Source: Nanobdellota archaeon
GTDB lineage: Archaea > Nanobdellota > Nanobdellia > Pacearchaeales > GW2011-AR1
Reading direction: 5' to 3'
Length of the DNA: 64,000 nucleotides
Assembly (NCBI GenBank): GCA_030648155.1
Contig: JAUSIK010000008.1
Location: 1 to 64,000 of the forward strand
The notes beneath the pieces were generated by a model. It searched no databases and was not told the DNA's origin. It saw nothing but the letters and a program-made list of their open reading frames with translations. This document shows, in pieces, positions 1 to 9,225 of the stretch. The stretch's first letter is position 1. The number at the start of each line of letters is the position of its first letter. A program made the position numbers and the translations under genes.

Positions 1-3000
1 GCGCTATTAAACTGCACTCCATCATAAACATACCAGCAATTACTTGCCCCAATTGCTGTGAAATTAAGAGGAATCAATTGATTTTTATACGTAACATTCT
101 TAGGATTCAAATATAATAGAACAGGATTTGCGATGGAGCATTGTTCAATTGCACCATTGCAATTTTCATCTACATTGTTCCCGCAAATTTCAGCTGGAGG
201 AACAGGGCATTCTTGTGCGCATAACTGATAAGCACCACAGCTAATGGCATTATAAGAGCATGCTATAGTCTGATATACAAATACATCATTATCATTGCAG
301 TCTAATCCATTAGGTACATATCCCAAAGGAGCTGTACATGCTTTAATAGTAGAACTCGCATTCCCGTATTGATCATTATCCCCATCAAGATAATATGTAT
401 TAGTTATTTCGTCGCTAATGCCTAATGCACAATTATCATCTATGCCGTTGCATATTTCTATTGCATTAGGATGTATGTTTACATTGTTATCATTACAGTC
501 TATCTCTAGCGAATCACAACTTAATGTCTCTCCTACCCCATATCCATCCCCGTCTATATCATCGCATCCAAGAACTTCCAATTTACATGAACGACTGCAT
601 CCGTCTCCATCGATATTGTTAGAATCATCGCATGATTCTCCAGCAGTACTTTGTATTATTCCATCACCGCATGTTTCTGTCAATACGCATGTTGCAAAAG
701 CAGTGCATAATCCATTACAGCCTGCAATTCCATTATATCCATTCTCACTGCATGCCATAGAACCCCCATCACATATTTCATTTACACCAATTCCATTTGG
801 ACTTTGTATTATTCCATCACCGCACATTGTTAATTTACATAAGGATGTGCATTGTGAATTTCCAGCAGCACCAGCATCGCATTCTTCAATACCTATTCTA
901 GTTATTCCGTCGCCACAAACTGCATTAATGCAGGAGTTTGTGCAAGCATCACTATTAATTGTATTTCCGTCGTCGCACGCTTCTCCAGACTCTAAAACAT
1001 TATTTCCACATAATGGCGAAGTAATTCCTGTGCATTGTGAATTGCAATACGTAGCTTGACCGTTCAATACCCCATTATCACAAGTCTCAACACCTTGTCT
1101 CACAATATTATCGCCACAAAGAGCACTCACACAACTATTCAAACAGCTATCTGTTTGAATAGTATTTCCATCGTCGCATTGTTCACCTGCTTCGGTAATG
1201 CTATTTCCGCAAAGAGAAGCAGTTATTCCAGTGCATTGTAAATTGCAATTGTTAGCTTTTCCATTATTTGCACCGTCGTCGCATATTTCATTTCCATTAA
1301 TTCTTCCATCACCGCATGATTCAGTTGCGATGCAAGTATTAAATGCATTGCATTGATTATTACAAGCCTGTGTTCCTGAATATCCATTAACTGTGCATGC
1401 TCTCAAATTTCCATCACAAACTTCAAACCCATTTCTTACAATATTGTCTCCGCATATTGCAGATGTGCATGAATTTGTACATGCATCACTATTAATTGTA
1501 TTTCCGTCATCGCATTGTTCTGTTCCTTGAGTAATTCCATTTCCGCATGTTGCACTTAACTCCATAGTATCTAAACTTCCACTTGCTCTTCCTTCACTGC
1601 TAATAGTTGTCCCCTCATTTCTAATAGTGGCTATGAAATAATATTCTGGATCCCCATAAGTACAAACCCCGCCAAAATCTCCATCACATTGCCATTCTGC
1701 ATTCCATGTCCCAGTAGCAAGATTATTAACAAAAGTAACACTCGTAGGATTAATATTAGCGTTTTCATCTGGATCGGCATCATCAGCTTCGTAAACATTG
1801 AAGTCTAATGTCTTTCCATTGCAGTTATTTCCTTCAACTCTTAAACTAACACTCTGCCCTTGCACTGCGCTAGTTGTTAGCCAGTAGGCATTGCTTAGTG
1901 TACAAGCTGGCACTTCAACAGTACATGTTGAAGAACATCCATCCCCATTGTTGGTATTTCCATCATCACAAGCCTCTCCAGATTCTACAACATTATTTCC
2001 ACATAAAACTGCAGAACAATAATTTCCACTATATATTTGCCCAATCTCATCCACTGTTAATGCTCGGTTGAATATCATTACCTCGTCAATTCCACCCTTT
2101 ACATAACGTCCTAAATCTCCCCATCTTCCAATATCCAGTGCAGAGGCAGTATCAGCGCTTCCAGCTTGAACAGTACTTTTTACAGTTTGTAAAACCCCAT
2201 TAACATATGTTGAAACAACTCCATAAGACCCATAATTTTCATAAACAGCAGTAAGCAAAGTAGGTCCCGCATTTTCAACATTAGGCCCAAAAGTGGTATA
2301 AGCTACAGAACTTGTAGTAGCTGTTCCAGTACGATAGAAGAAATTATATGCCCCGCTGAAAAGTATAATTCCCCATCCTTTTGGCCCAACTGTCCCAACA
2401 TTGGTAACATCTCCTGTACTTTTATCAATAATAGATCTAAAGTTTGAAGTTCCAGTTGTCAAATCAACCCAAACAGAAACTGTAAAGTCATTTCCCCCAA
2501 AGTCTAACGATGAAGAAGATGTAGCATCTATATAGTCATTAACACCGTCAAAATTATATGATCCACCAACAATTCCATCGCTTGTATATGTTGCTCCATG
2601 TACCACCCCATTATTATTTTTACCAGAAGTATCTTGAGCATTTCCACTATCGAAAGGCAAGTTCAGAACTAGAGTAGCATCGTTAGTAAGACAGCTTCCA
2701 CTTGGTTCACTGCTAACGGCAAAATTTACAAATGTCTCGACTCCAATTTTATTATGATTTACATCAGCCAAATAAGCCATTAGTATATGAGAACCCTCGG
2801 CAACATTATTGAATGTATAAACTCCATCATTATCTAGATCTCTTACCTCTGCCTGTGAATCCATCTTCAAATGTACATGATCTACTCCAACTAAATTTCC
2901 AGTCTGACTGTATCTTACAGTAACCGAATTACTCGAAATTAATTCTGCATCAATAGGAGAGGTAATACTTATAATAGGAGCACTGCAATATAAATCTTGT

Positions 3001-6000
3001 GCATCAATATTCCCATTACAATTATTATCAATACCATCTGTACAAATTTCAACTGCGCCAGGGTTAATATTTATACTATTATCATTACAATCAACAGTCC
3101 CGCAACCAGCTGAAGATTGATTATATCCATCCCCATCGTTATCAGTGCATGAACTTTGAGCTATCAAACTAAAAGTAACTGTATCGCTTGCCTCAACATT
3201 GTTAAATTTTACATTATTTGAATCATATAAATAAACAATTACAGTATGGGCTCCAGGAGCAACATTAGTAAATATATATGTTTTATCAAAAACATTATTA
3301 AAATCAGTATCTATAATTTCTGCATCATTATCTAGTTTTAATGTCGCATGATCAATCCCAACTGTATTTCCAGAAACTTGATATCTTATGCCTGCACTTG
3401 TTCCAACCAAAGTCTGGCTTGAAGTAGGACTTAAAATATTAACCGCCGGAGGAGTTTGAGGAACACCATCGTCACTAATATCTACAACAAATCCATTCGA
3501 AACAGTAGGTCTATTTGAAGGACAGACAAATCCTGATTTAAATGCGCTTGTTGCAACTGGAATTTGAGTGCTTCCGCAAGGCGCAACAGCCCCTGCAACA
3601 GCAAGCCCATATTGCGCCCACAATTCATTATTAGTTAAACCGCTAATAGGAGCTCCCCTATATACCTCTCCACCTGTCACAGGCACAATAAATCCAGGGG
3701 CCTGTTCGGGAAAATAAACTCTAAAGTCATCATCAACATCGCCATTGTAATCGTAAACATAAACAGCATCCCTGACAACATAATCCCTATTATTTTTACC
3801 TTCTCTATAAAGCATTTTTATATCAGTCTGCTCCGCAGTATTTTTCAATCTTCCAAATCGAACATTTCTAACTATAAAGTCTTCATCGATATAACCCTTA
3901 CTTTGAGGAGCATTAGGACGAGATACCGCATGGGGAGTTGTTACTTGAATATTAATAAGGTTTTTCAAGTAACTATTTTCTAATATTGTTGTTATTGGTG
4001 GTTCTCCAGCATCCTTTATTCCATCCCAAGCATGAGCTTGGCTTGTAATAGATTCAATTCCAATTTTTTGATTTTGAATATCAATATTCCTTAAAATAAA
4101 ATCTCTATCTGCATAATCTTCAAGTTCTATACCTATCATTCCACTTTCAAGAAAAGTGTTATATCCTCCCCTAGATACAAAACCATCTACAGTAATATTT
4201 CTATTTGCATAAAACCAAATTCCTAAATTCCAATTGTGCCAAACTCTTAAATTTTTAATAACGCTATTCTTCATGCCAACTGTCGTACCGCAGCAATTTT
4301 GTCCAATATGCCACATAGTCATTCCGTTAGAACTTGGCCCATATTTTTCGTTTCCCTCAAATTGCAAAATAGGAACTGATTGTGCATCAATAGTTGGACC
4401 GTACTGCGCCATATCATCACCTTGCGCGAGAGGAAGACGAACAGACTGTCCTCCAGCGAGAACAAAATAAGTATATCCATAAACACGAGCTTCCGCAGCA
4501 ACATTATCTATAACTCTATTATTTCCACCTGCAAACCAGTATGAGCTACCTTCTCTTCCAGGGAATCCTTCTCCAGGCAATGCTCTCCCGCCTTGCCCAA
4601 CCATTGTTCTAGATACAAAATTCCTCTCAAAAATATTTTCAGTTTCAGATCCATCTTCCGTTACTATTCCAGCACCTGCATAATTATAAACAACATTCCC
4701 TCTTATCAATCCATAATGGGAACCATGAATAGCAATTCCCCATTTAAAATCATGATCTGCCATACCTCCATCAATTGTGTTTCCCAAAAATACAAATTGA
4801 CGGCTTAATCCTCCATAAGATATATCAGTAACCACTGGACCCATATTATGATGGCTATGCAATGCATATCTTCCTCTTTGATTAGTCCCTAAGTGAGTAG
4901 GATTTCCGCTTGCATCTAAAACAGTATCATCTAAAGGATCAACGTTAGTTCTTCCTAAATCCTTAAACCACGCATATCGAATATCCGTATTAGATCTATT
5001 CGTGAAAAAAGTATGTCCCCTAGTACCAATAGCACTTTCAGATCTAATAATGATATTCCTATTGAAATTACCAACATGAGGTAAAAATTCTAAAACTCCC
5101 TCTGCATTTCTAGCACCAGGATGAGTATATGTTAAAGGTCTATTCAAAGTAATAACTTTTTTATCAGCAGAAACTCCTTGAATAATAAAGTCTTCAAATT
5201 GCGGGACAATTATCTCACCACTTCCATAAGCAGTAGTATCTCTATCAGCCTGTAATAATAATCTAGTATCTGGAACGAATATTTTATCACCGACATTCCA
5301 GTTTTCAACAGGACTCTCTAAAGTTAAAGTAGAATCTCCTGCCTTTGGTTCTAATGCAAGTCTCATAAAAGAAGTTTTTGATTGTCCATGCATCCTTACT
5401 TTTCCTAAACCCATTAAACCAGTCCCGTACTGTTGTGGATCCAAAGCTAAATCTAAAGCCTTGTTAGCAATGATTAATTCAGCAATTACCGATGGGCTAA
5501 TAGGATTTTGTTCAGTTCCAATTTCTAGGTACCCACTACTAAACACCTGTAAATCTCCCACTTTTAATCTTGTATTAATATTATTTGAAAAAATTAAACT
5601 CCCATAAATAGCAACGCAATTAATTGACGCATCACTTACTAAGTTATAATTAATATTATGTACCCTATCAATTTGTACTCTATCTCCAGCACCTGGAACT
5701 CCCGCAGGATTCCAAACGCTAGCATCATTCCAATTTCCACTCTTTGTACTTATCTTCGTCGGGTTTAAACAAAAGTAAGGAATCCTATCCATTGGTGTAT
5801 GCAAATGATTTGGGCTCGCATCTAAAAACAGTATAGGGGAATCTTCATGCCCATAAGAATCTTCCACAGCAACATTATCTCCCGAATCGCCGTCAGGAAC
5901 ATCACTTAAATGTTCATCTTCATCTACTCCACTTTCAAAAGTAGAATCAATATTCTTATGATCCAATTGTTTAGATTTTGAAAAAAATTCTGAAAAATCT

Positions 6001-6122
6001 TTATTAACAAATGAAATAGACATCAATAATACTACTACCATTACACTAAATAAAAAAATCCACACTAATAACCTATTTGATTCCCTAGTTTTATACTTCA
6101 CACCTTTTTTTATAAGGGCCAT
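1..6122 (-). CDS. Giant surface protein with G8 domain, beta-helix, LamG and Cys-rich repeats (3' end outside window)
   Basis: Reading from ATG at 6122 gives an uninterrupted frame of about 2040 codons that leaves the window at base 1. An N-terminal membrane segment (about residues 18-40) follows a basic start, so it is probably a signal anchor. Next come a G8-type domain near residues 118-240 (SGNWNDASVWNPAGVPGAGD), a right-handed beta-helix region (about 340-710), an Ig-like segment and a MopE-like motif (DCNDNSINI, ICTDGIDNNCNG, about 1000-1040). A second Ig-like region and a LamG/concanavalin-type domain (about 1145-1365) follow. Then there are at least six Myxo-type Cys repeats of the form CGxxxxxxxEQCDDGNT (1370-1845) and two more MopE-like motifs. 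Secretion and surface attachment are inferred. G8 occurs in CEMIP-type hyaluronan-binding proteins, so polysaccharide binding or cleavage is possible but unproven. It lies 51 bases after gyrA on the same strand. Confidence 0.85.
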   Translation of the reverse strand, partial: MALIKKGVKYKTRESNRLLVWIFLFSVMVVVLLMSISFVNKDFSEFFSKSKQLDHKNIDSTFESGVDEDEHLSDVPDGDSGDNVAVEDSYGHEDSPILFLDASPNHLHTPMDRIPYFCLNPTKISTKSGNWNDASVWNPAGVPGAGDRVQIDRVHNINYNLVSDASINCVAIYGSLIFSNNINTRLKVGDLQVFSSGYLEIGTEQNPISPSVIAELIIANKALDLALDPQQYGTGLMGLGKVRMHGQSKTSFMRLALEPKAGDSTLTLESPVENWNVGDKIFVPDTRLLLQADRDTTAYGSGEIIVPQFEDFIIQGVSADKKVITLNRPLTYTHPGARNAEGVLEFLPHVGNFNRNIIIRSESAIGTRGHTFFTNRSNTDIRYAWFKDLGRTNVDPLDDTVLDASGNPTHLGTNQRGRYALHSHHNMGPVVTDISYGGLSRQFVFLGNTIDGGMADHDFKWGIAIHGSHYGLIRGNVVYNYAGAGIVTEDGSETENIFERNFVSRTMVGQGGRALPGEGFPGREGSSYWFAGGNNRVIDNVAAEARVYGYTYFVLAGGQSVRLPLAQGDDMAQYGPTIDAQSVPILQFEGNEKYGPSSNGMTMWHIGQNCCGTTVGMKNSVIKNLRVWHNWNLGIWFYANRNITVDGFVSRGGYNTFLESGMIGIELEDYADRDFILRNIDIQNQKIGIESITSQAHAWDGIKDAGEPPITTILENSYLKNLINIQVTTPHAVSRPNAPQSKGYIDEDFIVRNVRFGRLKNTAEQTDIKMLYREGKNNRDYVVRDAVYVYDYNGDVDDDFRVYFPEQAPGFIVPVTGGEVYRGAPISGLTNNELWAQYGLAVAGAVAPCGSTQIPVATSAFKSGFVCPSNRPTVSNGFVVDISDDGVPQTPPAVNILSPTSSQTLVGTSAGIRYQVSGNTVGIDHATLKLDNDAEIIDTDFNNVFDKTYIFTNVAPGAHTVIVYLYDSNNVKFNNVEASDTVTFSLIAQSSCTDNDGDGYNQSSAGCGTVDCNDNSININPGAVEICTDGIDNNCNGNIDAQDLYCSAPIISITSPIDAELISSNSVTVRYSQTGNLVGVDHVHLKMDSQAEVRDLDNDGVYTFNNVAEGSHILMAYLADVNHNKIGVETFVNFAVSSEPSGSCLTNDATLVLNLPFDSGNAQDTSGKNNNGVVHGATYTSDGIVGGSYNFDGVNDYIDATSSSSLDFGGNDFTVSVWVDLTTGTSNFRSIIDKSTGDVTNVGTVGPKGWGIILFSGAYNFFYRTGTATTSSVAYTTFGPNVENAGPTLLTAVYENYGSYGVVSTYVNGVLQTVKSTVQAGSADTASALDIGRWGDLGRYVKGGIDEVMIFNRALTVDEIGQIYSGNYCSAVLCGNNVVESGEACDDGNTNNGDGCSSTCTVEVPACTLSNAYWLTTSAVQGQSVSLRVEGNNCNGKTLDFNVYEADDADPDENANINPTSVTFVNNLATGTWNAEWQCDGDFGGVCTYGDPEYYFIATIRNEGTTISSEGRASGSLDTMELSATCGNGITQGTEQCDDGNTINSDACTNSCTSAICGDNIVRNGFEVCDGNLRACTVNGYSGTQACNNQCNAFNTCIATESCGDGRINGNEICDDGANNGKANNCNLQCTGITASLCGNSITEAGEQCDDGNTIQTDSCLNSCVSALCGDNIVRQGVETCDNGVLNGQATYCNSQCTGITSPLCGNNVLESGEACDDGNTINSDACTNSCINAVCGDGITRIGIEECDAGAAGNSQCTSLCKLTMCGDGIIQSPNGIGVNEICDGGSMACSENGYNGIAGCNGLCTAFATCVLTETCGDGIIQSTAGESCDDSNNIDGDGCSRSCKLEVLGCDDIDGDGYGVGETLSCDSLEIDCNDNNVNIHPNAIEICNGIDDNCALGISDEITNTYYLDGDNDQYGNASSTIKACTAPLGYVPNGLDCNDNDVFVYQTIACSYNAISCGAYQLCAQECPVPPAEICGNNVDENCNGAIEQCSIANPVLLYLNPKNVTYKNQLIPLNFTAIGASNCWYVYDGVQFNS

Positions 6123-6173
6123 TCCCCATTTAAGAAATAATTCATTTATAAACTTATCTTTTTTTTAGTGAAA

Positions 6174-8711
6174 TTATTTATCATTTACGAATTCACTTAA
6201 TGTTCCTTTTTCAGAAATATCGTCGGCAATTGGCACTTTTACAACATCAACTACTTTATCTTTCTCTTTTAATTTGACAATTCTTACACCCTGTGTTGCT
6301 CTTCCCATTACTCGCAATTCTTTCATTGAAATTCTAATTACTATTCCCTGATTGGTAGTTAAAATTACTGAATCTTTATCATTAACAGAAACAGACGCAA
6401 CAACATCTCCAGTTTTGTCTGTTTTAATATTAATAACTCCTTTTCCTGCTCTTGAAGTTAATCTGTAATCTTCTATGTCAGATCTCTTTCCATAACCCTC
6501 TTGAGTTAATGTTAGAACAGTTGTTTTCCCGTCTTTAGGTATTGCCATTAACGAAACAACGGCATCGCCTTTTCCTAAATCAACTCCAATTACTCCGTAG
6601 CTAGCTCTTCCCATAGATCTAACATCATCTGAATTAAATCTAATTGCCTGCCCATCTTTCGTAACAAGTAATACTTCCTGTTTATCTTCTATTCGAGTAA
6701 CATTTATTATCTCGTCACTCCCATCCATTGGAAGATTCATTATTCTAACACCTGTACTTCTTGGATTAGCTAAATCTTTTGTAGGAAGTTTCTTAACAAT
6801 TCCCAATTTTGTTGCAAAAATTAAATAGCCTGAATCAAAATTAGTAATTGCCATTACATTTGCTATTTTCTCGTCTCTTAAATTAAGCAAGTTAGCTATT
6901 GCACGCCCTTTGCTTTGCCTTTCTGCACTAGGCACATCATTAGCCTTGAGCCAATAAACTCTTCCTCTCGATGTAAAGAACAATAAATTATCATGAGTAG
7001 AGCATGTAATCATTTTCATTACAAAATCTTCTTCTTTTAATCCAGCCCCAATTACTCCAGCCCCGCCTCGATGCTGTTCTCTATAAGTTTTTACATCTAC
7101 TCTTTTTATATATCCAGAACTAGTAAGCATTACTACAACATCTTTCTTCTCAATTAAATCTTCTTCAGACAACTCTTCAAGTTTCTTGATTATTCTTGTT
7201 CTTCTTTCATCACCATAATCTTTTCTTACTTCACCTACTTCTTTTCTAATAATCTTCAATACTTCCTTATCAGAATCTAAAACTCTTCTCAAATAATCAA
7301 TAGCTTCCTTTAATTTAGATTCTTCATCTTTAAGTTTTCCATGTTCTAGTGAAGTTAATTGCTGTAATCTTGTTTCTAAGACTGCTTTTGCCTGCCTGTC
7401 TGTTAAATTCCACTTTTTCATTAAGCCTTCATGAGCTTCAGCAGTGCTCTTGCACTTTTTAATGAAATCAACAATTTCATCAATATGTTTCAATGCAATG
7501 AGCAGCCCTACAACAATTTCTAATCGGTCTTCTGCTTTCCTTAATTCAAACTTGCTTCTATTTGTAACTATAAGTCTTCTATATTTTACATATTCACTAA
7601 CGACATCTTTCAGATTCAAAATCCTTGGTTGTTTTCCTACTAAAGCCAATATATTTGCGTCAAAATTAGTCTGCATATTAGTAAGTTTATACAATTTATT
7701 CAAAGTATATTTAGAATCAACACTTTTCTTTAATTCGATAACAATTCTTATCTTTCCTTTTGCAGATTCATCCCAAATATCTGCAATATCTGTTAATTTT
7801 TTCTCAGTAGCAAGTCTAGCTATATCTTTCACAAGGTCAGCCTTATTAACCATATAAGGAATTTCTGTAACAATAATGTATTCCTTCCCTTTCTTTTCTT
7901 CTTCACTCGTTCTAGCGCGCATAACAATCTTGCCTTTTCCAGTTTTATACATCTCAGCAATTCCAGGGCCTAAAGCAAATCCTCCTGTAGGAAAGTCAGG
8001 GCCTTTTACAATCTGAATTAAATCATCGATAGTAACTTCAGGATTATCAATATAAGCCATGATGGCATCGCATAGTTCATTCAAATTATGCGGAGGAATA
8101 TTAGTAGCCATACCAACAGCAATTCCAGTAGCTCCATTTAATAAAAGATTAGGCAGCTTCCCAGGTAAAGTCTCTGGCTCTTTCAAAGAATTGTCATAAT
8201 TAGGCATCATTTTAACAGTATCTTTATCAATATCCTCTAGTAATGCTGATGCAATCTTGCTAAGTTTAGCCTCAGTATATCTATCTGCAGCAGCGCTATC
8301 CCCGTCGAGGCTCCCAAAATTCCCCTGGCCGTGAATCAAAGGATATCTTAAAGAAAAATCTTGAGCCATTCTTACTAATGCATCGTAAATAGCTATATTT
8401 CCATGAGGATGAAACTTACCCATCGCATCTCCAACGATTCTTGCAGATTTTATAGTCGGCTTAGATGGATCAAGGCCAAGTAAATTCATAGTGTGTAAAA
8501 TTCTTCGGTGTACTGGTTTTAGTCCATCCTCTACAGAAGGCAAAGCTCTTTGAACAATTACAGACATAGCATAATCAATATATGCCTTTTCCATTTCCTC
8601 AACAATTTCAGCTCCCTGAACCCCTTCAGAAATCATATTCTTGCTTCTTCTCTCTTTTTCCTTCTCTTCAATTTCAGCATCTATTCTATCTTCATTCTCT
8701 TTCTCAGTCAT
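6174..8711 (-). CDS. gyrA: DNA gyrase subunit A
   Basis: A protein of 845 residues that breaks and rejoins DNA as the A subunit of gyrase. Visible motifs are QRALPSVEDGLKPVHRRI, the winged-helix segment KFHPHGNIAIYDALVRMAQD, and the active-site tyrosine Y145 in AADRYTEAKL. The C-terminal half has the repeated beta-pinwheel blades (for example GKGVINIKT, GRATQGVRIV) and a GyrA-box-like QHRGGAG, as expected for a DNA-wrapping gyrase rather than topoisomerase IV. The extra N-terminal 25 residues are highly charged. The ATG overlaps the stop of the upstream zinc-ribbon gene by four bases, so the two are translationally coupled. DPANN gyrases are generally considered acquisitions from bacteria. 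The position of E. coli Ser83 is isoleucine here (I106). Confidence 0.97.
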   Translation of the reverse strand: MTEKENEDRIDAEIEEKEKERRSKNMISEGVQGAEIVEEMEKAYIDYAMSVIVQRALPSVEDGLKPVHRRILHTMNLLGLDPSKPTIKSARIVGDAMGKFHPHGNIAIYDALVRMAQDFSLRYPLIHGQGNFGSLDGDSAAADRYTEAKLSKIASALLEDIDKDTVKMMPNYDNSLKEPETLPGKLPNLLLNGATGIAVGMATNIPPHNLNELCDAIMAYIDNPEVTIDDLIQIVKGPDFPTGGFALGPGIAEMYKTGKGKIVMRARTSEEEKKGKEYIIVTEIPYMVNKADLVKDIARLATEKKLTDIADIWDESAKGKIRIVIELKKSVDSKYTLNKLYKLTNMQTNFDANILALVGKQPRILNLKDVVSEYVKYRRLIVTNRSKFELRKAEDRLEIVVGLLIALKHIDEIVDFIKKCKSTAEAHEGLMKKWNLTDRQAKAVLETRLQQLTSLEHGKLKDEESKLKEAIDYLRRVLDSDKEVLKIIRKEVGEVRKDYGDERRTRIIKKLEELSEEDLIEKKDVVVMLTSSGYIKRVDVKTYREQHRGGAGVIGAGLKEEDFVMKMITCSTHDNLLFFTSRGRVYWLKANDVPSAERQSKGRAIANLLNLRDEKIANVMAITNFDSGYLIFATKLGIVKKLPTKDLANPRSTGVRIMNLPMDGSDEIINVTRIEDKQEVLLVTKDGQAIRFNSDDVRSMGRASYGVIGVDLGKGDAVVSLMAIPKDGKTTVLTLTQEGYGKRSDIEDYRLTSRAGKGVINIKTDKTGDVVASVSVNDKDSVILTTNQGIVIRISMKELRVMGRATQGVRIVKLKEKDKVVDVVKVPIADDISEKGTLSEFVNDK

Positions 8712-8893
8712 TTTTTCCTTTCTCCTATTCTCTTGCCTGTCTCTTTCTTCTGCTCACTGCCAGCAATTTCCTTTTCAGGAAAAATACTACCGATATATCC
8801 ACAATCCTTGCACGTCCAAGTTCCAGTTATTCCCCCAGCCACCATTTGAATATCTTCACTATTACATTGAGGGCAAAATTTCACACTTAACAT
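8708..8893 (-). CDS. Small zinc-ribbon protein
   Basis: A protein of 61 residues with two CxxC knuckles, FCPQCNSED near the N-terminus and WTCKDCGYIG about 20 residues later. This is the layout of a TFIIS/TFIIB-like zinc ribbon. The C-terminal third is a lysine/glutamate-rich tail. It begins one base after the stop of the CsaA-like gene and overlaps gyrA by four bases, so it is an integral part of the gyrase operon. The family is widespread in archaea but without a firm role. Nucleic-acid or protein binding is the usual expectation. It could assist transcription or gyrase assembly, but nothing in the sequence proves this. Confidence 0.85.
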   Translation of the reverse strand: MLSVKFCPQCNSEDIQMVAGGITGTWTCKDCGYIGSIFPEKEIAGSEQKKETGKRIGERKK

Positions 8894-8894
8894 T

Positions 8895-9224
8895 TTAATA
8901 TAATCTCCCCCCTATATTTGCTTCTTTATCAGGAATAACTAATGAAACTTCCCCATCAACTCCAGGTACTCCTAAAGTTAAAGACTCTGAAATTACCTTT
9001 CCAATTTGTCTTGGAGGAAAGTTAACCACTCCAAGAATTTTCTTGCCAATTAAATCTTTATCTTTATAATTAATAACTCTAGCACATGAAACTTTTTCTC
9101 CAATTTCATTACCAAAATCAATAACCAATTTATGAGTAGTATGTTTAGCATTAGATAATTTTTCAACTTCCATAATTACACCCACTCTTGCATCTAACTT
9201 ATTAAAATCTTCAATCGCCGCCAT
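8895..9224 (-). CDS. CsaA/Trbp111-like tRNA-binding OB-fold protein
   Basis: A protein of 109 residues from the ATG at 9224 (MAAIEDFNKLDARVGVI). The family signature is clear: DFxKLDxRVG at the start, VEKLSNAKHTTHKLVIDFG, and NFPPRQIGKVISE plus SLTLGVPG toward the end. Such proteins bind the outside corner of tRNA, and CsaA has also been described as a secretion-related chaperone. A longer reading from 9287 would run into the end of gyrB. The ATG at 9224 leaves a one-base gap after the gyrB stop and matches the family N-terminus, so it is preferred. The location between gyrB and gyrA is notable. Confidence 0.9.
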   Translation of the reverse strand: MAAIEDFNKLDARVGVIMEVEKLSNAKHTTHKLVIDFGNEIGEKVSCARVINYKDKDLIGKKILGVVNFPPRQIGKVISESLTLGVPGVDGEVSLVIPDKEANIGGRLY

Positions 9225-9225
9225 T

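Noticed and set aside
418..4808. Several plus-strand reading frames of 60-213 codons
   Set aside because: They are opposite-strand shadows of the uninterrupted minus-strand G8 protein, which has clear domains throughout.
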